Part shown: piece by piece, positions 48,301-52,414 of the stretch
Numbering within the stretch: the first letter of the stretch is position 1
Layout of the letters: each line of letters opens with the position of its first letter
NCBI RefSeq assembly: GCF_000003815.2
Contig: NC_049984.1
Coordinates: 11,408,718-11,461,131 of the forward strand
Reading direction: 5' to 3'
Origin: Branchiostoma floridae
Taxonomy: Eukaryota > Chordata > Leptocardii > Amphioxiformes > Branchiostomatidae
DNA length: 52,414 bases
Made by a program: the position numbers and the translations under genes
The notes under the pieces: generated by a model
Told to the model about the DNA's origin: nothing
The model's input: only the letters and a program-made list of their open reading frames with translations
Databases searched by the model: none

Positions 48301-51300
48301 CACTGATACTTAACATACATTCGCATAATTCCACCAGGTGCCATTACACCGCCACCTCAAAAAACGTTGCTATAGAGGCCTTCTCAAGATTGTCTTCAAC
48401 ACGTAATATCTGAATTGTATTACATTTAGGATATTTAACATTCGGTGTTCAAGACAATCTTGGGAAGACCTCTATACTAACATTTTTTTTGAGGTGGCGG
48501 TATTATGGCACCTGGTCGATGTTACATCATCAGTATTCTTTTGGTGTGTGGTAATAATTGTGTGTGGCAAGTTAATATTACTTCTGGTAAGTGTAAGGTC
48601 TAAGGAGTCCTGAAATTGTTACCAGTCTGTCATCTCTTCCCAAGCACGAGCTATTTTTAGTTCCAGGTACACTTGTACATTTCAACAGGACACATACTTC
48701 CCTATCTGACCAGGCCATTATATCCTTGCTGTGCTGTCATACAGGTAGCCACTACCGATGGATGCAAACATCATAGTATATTAGACTATGTACAGATGTA
48801 AGGTTCTCGAGTATCAGGTAACAATAGAGCTTAATAGTGCTTTTAAGTCAATAGAAATAAGAAAAGAAATTCAAGCTTGAAGAGCTCCCGGCTCCAAACT
48901 TTTATCTTTTTAATTAGATACATTTTTTGTTGTGTTGAGTATAGTTTACCCGTAGTCAAATTGCCGATGGCAAAGCATAATGTTGTACAAAGTGTCCACT
49001 GGTCCAAGCTGGTATTTCCCTCACCCATCCAAGCATGCAAACATTTGTCCCATGTACATGTGTAGCTGTGGAAAAGCCCCCAAGGTGCCAGGCCTTGTGT
49101 TTCCCTGGGCTGTCAACACAGGCCTGCTGATATGTGGCACCTCTCCCACCCTTCCAAACCAAGCCCAGCGTTCTTAAAACATTGCTGTTTGGATAGACAT
49201 TGCTGAATATACATGTAGGTTCACCTTTTGTCTTGACATAGTTTTTGACCAGGTTAAAGTTCAAGTTGCCCATACATCTGTGCAGATGCTTAATAGGGGT
49301 GGCACCTATCTCCATTTCTGTAGCCCTTGGGCCACACATTTGTGCAAGTCACTACAGCAGGGAGCTGGTCCGCTGGTAGTGATGTGCGTTGAACTCCCAT
49401 ACTCTTTCCCAAATGCTGAGCACTAAGTAGAGAAAGCAGCATGTACCATTTTTAAAGTCTTTGGTATGACTTGTTCCAGGAAAGAACTCACGACCTACCA
49501 AATGCAAGGCAAACACTATACCCACTCAGCCATTGCACCGGTTACTTGTGAAGGAATAATAACAATCACACCAGATGGGGGGTAATGACAGTTTCTTGCC
49601 TGCCACTTTCAGTTTCTTAAATTGAATAGCTCAAGGGGCTGAGATTCACAATCCGCACTTAGACAAATTAAAATAGGTGGTAATCACATCATAGTCTGTG
49701 CCATGGCAGCAGGGAACAATACAAGCTGAAGAGATAAACTGTAAGAGCACTGCTGCAGGAATTGCCTTTGAGAATTACCACCAAGTAATGTTGTTACCTG
49801 ACATATTCTTATGACTGACATATCTTCATGCTCCTGTGATTATAATGTAGAAGTAATTAGAATGAAGCAATATGATATCTTTAGTGATTTTATGACTTAA
49901 TGCCACCTTAAGTTTCACATAGGGAATTGTGCATTTTGGCTCACAATTTATATTACTTTAATACTTTTGCAGATTCAAGATGATGGCTTCAGCCTTGAGT
50001 ACAATGATTACAGCTGGAACAAGGTACATGTAACACCTGATCAGAGGTCTTGGGCCTGTTTGGTGATGGTTTTTGATAGCCACAAGTAATTGTTGTGGGT
50101 AAACAATATCATATGTATTATATACATTTTGTACAGTCTTAGCAGCTTAATTAATACTGTTGTATGCAAGTGCTGTGGTATTATTTTGGGATGAGGACAA
50201 TATGATCATTTACCAAGTCAACCCTGCCCAGTCAACTTAGCCGAAAACTTTGGTCAACTTGGTCCAAATCTACGTCAACTTGTCCAGGGTAAGGGTTAGG
50301 GCTAGGATGTTGGGCTGCATTGACCAGGGTGTTGGGCTGAGTTTGTCTGATTTGCCATGGACTGAAGCATCCAACATCCAATATGTTGTACTTGTTGTAA
50401 GTAATGTCAGGTACTGTACTTGGTTGACCACAACAAACTATCCACTCCTTGTTTTAGAAACTTGCGTAGCACAGCAAGGCCTTCAATTTAGTCTTTGTGC
50501 AATCTGTAAGCAGATCTTGCGGTGGCATAAGATCATGTCATAAGCTGGGGAAGGAGTATGGTCAGCAAAGGAGACTTCACGGTTGCCAATGAACTCCTTT
50601 GCCAGTTAAACTCCTTCCCCAGCTTATTGACTTGACTTATGTCGGGTGTCGCTCCTCCCCTGACACCCGAACCACTGTAGCAGCCCAGAAGACTCTGTCA
50701 AGCATTGCTCTCTCCAGCTTATGGTATGATCTTATGCCACTGCAGGATCTGCTTGGAGATTAGTCTGTGTGTACAATCTGAAACCTGCTGTACTGTTATC
50801 ATTCACCACATAAGAAACGAAAGTAAGCTCCTGACTCCCTGTTGTTGTTTATGCAGGAGGCCAATGTGCTGTATCTGGAGTCACCAGCGGGGGTGGGCTT
50901 CTCCTACTCTGATGACCAGAACTACACCACTAATGATGATGAGGTGTGTTGTACTTTTCAACAGACCTCCGTCTTTGTTTTATCACACTTTTATTCCGTC
51001 CCACTCACTGTAGTTTCTCTCACTGCTGTAATGAGGGAACCACTTAACTGGGCATGTTGTTTGCAGCCTTATATTTGTGTCTTGGCTTGTTAACAGGCCA
51101 GAATGAAGGAAGTGAATGTAGGAAAGAGTCAAGGGAGCAAAAAAGCACGAAGGAAGGAATAAAAGAGTGTATAAACACATTAGACTTAATGTTTACAACA
51201 GCTATGTTTAAGGATTCAATACATTGTAGAACCTATGTCATACATTAGCCAGTTACATCTTTTACTTTTAGAATAAGTACTTGACGTATGTTTTGCCTTT

Positions 51301-52210
51301 CTGTCAGCTAACTCAGTGTGGAACACATTTTTGACTAAATGCTTAATGTGCATAATCAACAATTATCTTAAAGTTTCAAGATCCAATACATTGTAGAACC
51401 TATGCCATACCTTTAGCCCTTTTGAATGTACATAGTTACATCTTTTACTTTTAGAAAAAAATGTATGTTTTGCCTGTCTATCAGCTAACTCAGTGCAGAA
51501 CACATTTTTGACTAACATCATGTGACATGTGATGTCTCTGAATAGTGTATCAACTATGCTCCATTTACAGGTTGCTGAAGACAATTATCTTGCGCTGCAA
51601 GACTTTTTCAAGCGGTACCCTTACTATAAAAGCCACAACTTCTTCATAACGGGATCCAGTTATGCAGGCTTTTACGTCCCAATGTTAGCTCTTAAGGTCA
51701 TGCAGGACTCAGATATCAAGTTTCAGGTGGGTACAAAAAGTACCTTTGAATTAATTCTAGTCAGCACACAATGTTTAATGTATGTTACAAAGCCAGGAAT
51801 ATTTTATCAAAATTTGATGTGCTGTACATGGCTTTGGATTTAATTGGTAACAAGAAAATGCTGTTTGCAGTTTTTTTCACTTTCATTCAAAGTAATTTAA
51901 TGTTTTTGTGATAGAATGTGTGGAAAGACTTTGGGTTTTTGTTGATTTATTTGATAAGATTGGATGAAGAGTGCCTTTACAAAACCAACGTAACATGAGC
52001 GTCTGTCATGGGTGATTGACAGAGGATTATGACATTGTGCAGTTTTACTACAGTAAATGTCATGACATTTTCAATTAGATTTTTTAAAACATTTCATCAT
52101 TTAAAAAAAAATTTTCAGGGCATTGCAGTTGGAAATGGTCTAAGCAGTATTCCATTGAATGGAAACTCCATCGTCTACTTTGCCTACTACCATGGCCTTA
52201 TTGGGGATGA
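30222..52210 (+). CDS. CTSA: Serine carboxypeptidase, cathepsin A family (S10), 5' part; gene runs off the window
   Basis: Secreted or lysosomal serine carboxypeptidase related to cathepsin A (lysosomal protective protein), which trims C-terminal residues and in vertebrates stabilises beta-galactosidase and neuraminidase. Visible exons are 30222-30375, 37768-37879, 49973-50023, 50857-50943, 51571-51726 and 52119-52210; phases agree from exon 1 onward. Recognisable blocks are [59 protein letters not shown] with the nucleophilic Ser, and GNGLSS with YFAYYHGL. An NYT sequon lies in exon 4. The catalytic Asp and His and most of the cap are beyond position 52414. Oddities are a one-base frameshift in the signal-peptide region and substitutions at the three carboxylate-binding positions (see findings). 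It could be a lancelet-specific paralogue rather than the one-to-one CTSA orthologue; the family assignment is secure. Confidence 0.9.
31596..33410 (+). CDS. LINE reverse transcriptase, partial (endonuclease missing)
   Basis: An uninterrupted frame of 604 codons to TAA; the true start is lost because the element is 5' truncated (an in-frame stop lies at 31587). Polymerase motifs in order: [15 protein letters not shown] near residue 115, [42 protein letters not shown] from residue 246 (first catalytic Asp 248), [20 protein letters not shown], and YADD at residues 335-338. The thumb and C-terminal part ([24 protein letters not shown]) are also typical of the CR1/L2/jockey group. Lack of stops over 1.8 kb suggests a fairly recent insertion. 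Transcription would follow the host gene. Confidence 0.93.
   Translation: MGQKKLLLDRNIGTIQENVSDSKKLWGTIGEILPNKKSIVSKTLTFAGEHLTGLTDIVKGFNKFFGMAGRKLAECFGSHNPTPLCPAQYKNLDCTFTFTTLTDQAVHTQLKNLPIRKAAGLDNIHPRLLKAAAPIVAQPLTHILNLSLSTGIIPSEWKLARVTPIHKGGDQSDPNNFRPISVLPIVMKIFEKEVHKQLLAYLHSHDILCTNQSGFRPSHSTTTTLLDVTDYILHNINSGKLVGTVFIDLKKAFDTVDHSLLLTKLNWIGLRSTELDWFTNYLADRQQRVSLNGCTSDSIPITIGVPQGSILGPLLFNLFINDLPKAITRSKVTLYADDTAIFFSSNDPRCIESTLNMELKQITSWFKSNRLTLNIKKTKWMLMGSTRKTNSTPDLEIKINGDTLERVSSYKYLGVILDSSLSFTDHLDEVCSKMSQRLGLLRRLRPYLCTGVANLLYKTLALPLLEYCNVVWDNCSAANKQRLQILQNRGARIILRREPRSNVGELHQALGWSLLQERRNRQICIMVYKCLHGLAPNYLLNTFRFNNQIHSHNTRQAQLLHKPNYTSRAGQRTFAYRAAEIYNTLKPETKQATTLKAFKQSLIS
33411..33750 (+). repeat. 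Direct duplication of about 168 bp in the LINE 3' UTR
   Basis: CACTGACATCTGACCTCTGA begins at 33411 and again at 33579. The two halves then run in parallel, sharing GAGTTGTTATT, ATGATTTAC, CGAATTGGATTATT and TTATGTTCA, with scattered differences. The repeat lies wholly inside the element between the stop codon and the 3' terminal stem-loop. Confidence 0.85.
35781..36122. mobile_element. Non-autonomous hAT-type transposon (MITE), 342 bp
   Basis: Perfect 16-bp terminal inverted repeats, CAGGGCTCTAGCCAGC, flanked by a perfect 8-bp target-site duplication CTTTGAAC (35773-35780 and 36123-36130). Terminal CAGGG and 8-bp duplications are hAT hallmarks. Inside, TTCCGTCA/TGACGGAA modules recur, including the perfect palindrome TTCCGTCAATTGACGGAA at 36081-36098. 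A 62-codon open frame inside has no recognisable domain. It lies in CTSA-like intron 1. Confidence 0.92.
36697..36940 (+). mobile_element. tRNA-derived SINE, copy 1
   Basis: The head GTGCAGTGGCCTATTGGGTAG resembles a tRNA A box and GAGGTTGATCCC a B box (RNA polymerase III promoter). The body continues ATACCAAATACTTTAAAAAT, then ATTTGGGAAAGA and CCCAAGGGCTTCA. The whole stretch aligns with the reverse complement of 49288-49545, which defines it as a dispersed family. It lies in CTSA-like intron 1. Confidence 0.8.
37768..37879 (+). CDS. CTSA: CTSA-like exon 2 (oxyanion-loop motif)
   Basis: Acceptor CTACCCACACAG, donor CGG|GTAGGT; 112 nt, entering at phase 2 and leaving at phase 0. Encodes [20 protein letters not shown] and then [17 protein letters not shown]. 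Cathepsin A and yeast carboxypeptidase Y have WLNGGPGCSS and E before GP. Here Asn is Ser and Glu is Gln. The Cys of GPGCSS, disulfide-bonded in cathepsin A, is kept. Confidence 0.93.
38017..38043. repeat. (GCAAA)n microsatellite
   Basis: About five copies of GCAAA, just upstream of the 583-bp transposon in CTSA-like intron 2. Confidence 0.9.
38082..38664. mobile_element. Non-autonomous DNA transposon with CATGCCCGTAGCC termini, 583 bp
   Basis: Perfect 13-bp inverted termini, CATGCCCGTAGCC (38082-38094) and GGCTACGGGCATG (38652-38664). CAGCA flanks both sides (38077-38081, 38665-38669). Subterminal GGGGGGTTC / GAACCCCCC runs extend the inverted repeat loosely. Inside are three 22-bp copies of TGCTCAAAGGTCCNCTTTTTCA (38130-38199), two diverged copies of a roughly 192-bp unit (GCAGGAAATG at 38302 and 38494), and two tight hairpins, CTCACGCCTTCGGCGTGAG and CGAGCGCCGTAGGCGCTCG, near 38568-38608. 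The superfamily is not certain. A 134-codon open frame (38222-38626) reflects these repeats and shows no known domain. Confidence 0.85.
38870..38967 (-). mobile_element. Second tRNA-like SINE or tRNA relic
   Basis: On the minus strand AGAGGTCTAGTGGTTAGGTA resembles the 5' half and A box of a tRNA-Glu-like head. It is followed by TGGATCAAAGG at the B-box position. It is a different family from the two SINE copies above. No complete cloverleaf can be drawn by eye. Confidence 0.5.
42505..42731. mobile_element. Second hAT-type MITE, 227 bp
   Basis: Termini CAGGGCTGTCTCC and GGAGACATCCCTG pair over 13 bp with one mismatch. The flanks CTACAAGA (42497-42504) and ATACAAGA (42732-42739) are a 7/8 matching target-site duplication. 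The interior is AT-rich with subterminal TCCATCCC motifs on both sides. It lies in CTSA-like intron 2. Confidence 0.8.
46840..47480. promoter_or_regulatory. CpG-rich, complex non-coding block in CTSA-like intron 2
   Basis: A GC- and CpG-rich stretch (about 47170-47330) next to AT-rich DNA with homeodomain-type motifs (TGATTGATTCATAATTTCAT near 46943, CTAATTGCAG near 47052). A 146-codon minus-strand frame spans it but shows no recognisable domain. A candidate conserved element or enhancer; inference only. Confidence 0.3.
48333..48516. mobile_element. Palindromic foldback element with arms of about 70 bp
   Basis: Left arm ACCAGGTGCCATTACACCGC...CTTCAACAC (48333-48402) is the near reverse complement of right arm GTGTTCAAGACAATCTTGGG...GGCACCTGGT (48445-48516). 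A 42-bp AT-rich loop separates them. It carries no coding capacity and lies in CTSA-like intron 2. Confidence 0.8.
49288..49545 (-). mobile_element. tRNA-derived SINE, copy 2 (antisense)
   Basis: Read on the minus strand: GTGCAATGGCTGAGTGGGTA, TGTTTGCCTTGCATT, ATACCAAAGACTTTAAAAAT, GTACATGCTGC, ATTTGGGAAAGAGTATGG, then CCCAAGGGCTACAGAAATGG. This matches copy 1 in order and spacing. Copy 2 is better preserved in the middle (GAACGCACATCACTACCAGC). Confidence 0.8.
49973..50023 (+). CDS. CTSA: CTSA-like exon 3 (51 nt)
   Basis: A short exon of 17 codons, [17 protein letters not shown], between TTTTGCAG and the donor AAG|GTACAT. It aligns with VQPDGVTLEYNPYSWNL of human cathepsin A. It is phase 0 on both sides and follows a 12-kb intron. 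Confidence 0.93.
50024..50856 (+). other. CTSA: CTSA-like intron 3
   Basis: 833 nt, GTACAT...ATGCAG, with more than a third taken up by the nested inverted-repeat element. Near 50240-50290 are short GTCAACTT repeats and a degenerate GGGTTAGGG stretch. Confidence 0.85.
50489..50780. mobile_element. Nested inverted-repeat element just upstream of CTSA-like exon 4
   Basis: Outer arms of about 62-70 bp: AGCAGATCTTGCGGTGGCAT...AAGCTGGGGA (50490-50552) pairs with TCTCCAGCTTATGGTATGAT...CAATCT (50711-50779). An inner perfect pair, AAGCTGGGGAAGGAGT (50542-50557) and ACTCCTTCCCCAGCTT (50610-50625), shares part of the left arm. A third hairpin, CGGGTGTC...GACACCCG, sits near 50643-50670. It is probably a composite or foldback DNA transposon. 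Confidence 0.75.
50857..50943 (+). CDS. CTSA: CTSA-like exon 4
   Basis: Acceptor TTTATGCAG, donor GAG|GTGTGT, 29 codons, phase 0. Encodes [20 protein letters not shown] followed by QNYTTNDDE, nearly identical to the human [19 protein letters not shown] block. NYT is an N-glycosylation sequon close to the human NDT site. Confidence 0.95.
51211..51523. repeat. Direct duplication (period about 168 bp) in CTSA-like intron 4
   Basis: TCAATACATTGTAGAACCTA (51215) recurs as CCAATACATTGTAGAACCTA (51383). Both copies share AGTTACATCTTTTACTTTTA, TATGTTTTGCCT, CAGCTAACTCAGTG and AACACATTTTTGACTAA. The copies differ by substitutions and small indels. Confidence 0.85.
51571..51726 (+). CDS. CTSA: CTSA-like exon 5 (catalytic serine)
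   Basis: Acceptor CCATTTACAG, donor CAG|GTGGGT, 52 codons, phase 0. Begins [20 protein letters not shown] and contains [18 protein letters not shown]. The nucleophile Ser of G-x-S-Y-A-G is present, but the residue before it is Ser where nearly all active S10 carboxypeptidases have Glu. Confidence 0.95.
52119..52210 (+). CDS. CTSA: CTSA-like exon 6 (last visible)
   Basis: Acceptor ATTTTCAG, donor GATGA|GTGAGT, 30 codons plus 2 bases (phase 2). Encodes [20 protein letters not shown] and [10 protein letters not shown], aligning with [29 protein letters not shown] of human cathepsin A. The downstream exons lie outside the window. Confidence 0.93.
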
Positions 52211-52414
52211 GTGAGTATTATACCATACATGTCCTACCATATTTCACATTGGACTGAATATAAATGTTTTGTTTTTACCTGTACCACACAATAATACCAG
52301 ATTTAGAAACATAAACTGCAGTGGAACCTACACAAACAGCCAGTCAACCATAGCAAAACCAAAAGCATAACCTTCTTGCAAAGGTGATATTAAAATGTAT
52401 TAACAAAGCACTGT

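Larger units (their letters stand above)
37880..49972 (+). other. CTSA: CTSA-like intron 2
   Basis: 12,093 nt, GTAGGT...TTTGCAG. Carries the 583-bp transposon, the tRNA-like SINE, the 227-bp hAT MITE, the CpG-rich block, the 48333 palindrome and SINE copy 2. Several open frames of 70-145 codons show no recognisable domain. Confidence 0.85.

Overview
The window is animal nuclear DNA, almost certainly from a lancelet (Branchiostoma). It has multi-exon genes with GT-AG introns of 0.4 to 12 kb, long non-coding stretches, and many small inverted-repeat transposons, SINEs and one LINE. Two protein-coding genes can be reconstructed exon by exon. They are transcribed divergently, about 9 kb apart. 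No prokaryotic feature (operon, CRISPR array, IS element) is present.

Left half (4974-21080, minus strand): a complete gene for the T-box transcription factor Tbx20. Seven coding exons join in frame into a predicted 462-residue protein. It carries an N-terminal eh1-like repressor motif, a complete T-box, and a proline-rich C-terminal domain ending in HYV. Exon 1 ends at the same residue and phase as the N-terminus of human TBX20 as I recall it, and the T-box exons match it in length. Its introns contain a 97-bp tandem array and no visible second gene. Positions 1-4973 are downstream flank with two palindromic MITE-like elements.

Middle (21081-30211): the shared upstream region of both genes. 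It has GC-rich patches at about 21850-22050, 22900-23100 and 24720-25640 that are candidate promoter or enhancer DNA. Near 29430-29711 a 42-bp minisatellite-like array is interrupted by a 5S-rRNA-derived fragment.

Right half (30222 to beyond 52414, plus strand): the 5' part of a serine carboxypeptidase gene of the cathepsin A (lysosomal protective protein) family, S10. Six exons are visible, and the catalytic Asp and His lie beyond the window. Two oddities stand out. The signal-peptide coding sequence is broken by an apparent one-base frameshift. Also, all three acidic or amide residues that normally recognise the substrate C-terminal carboxylate are replaced (N to S in the WLNGG motif, E to Q before GPF, E to S in GESYAG), while the nucleophilic Ser is kept. 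The introns are loaded with mobile elements: a 5'-truncated CR1/L2-type LINE with an intact 604-residue reverse-transcriptase reading frame, two hAT-type MITEs with target-site duplications, a 583-bp element with CATGCCCGTAGCC termini, two copies of a tRNA-derived SINE, and several foldback elements.

I did not find a clearly new multi-gene system. The strongest candidate for new biology is the substituted carboxypeptidase, followed by the undescribed or poorly described small mobile elements.
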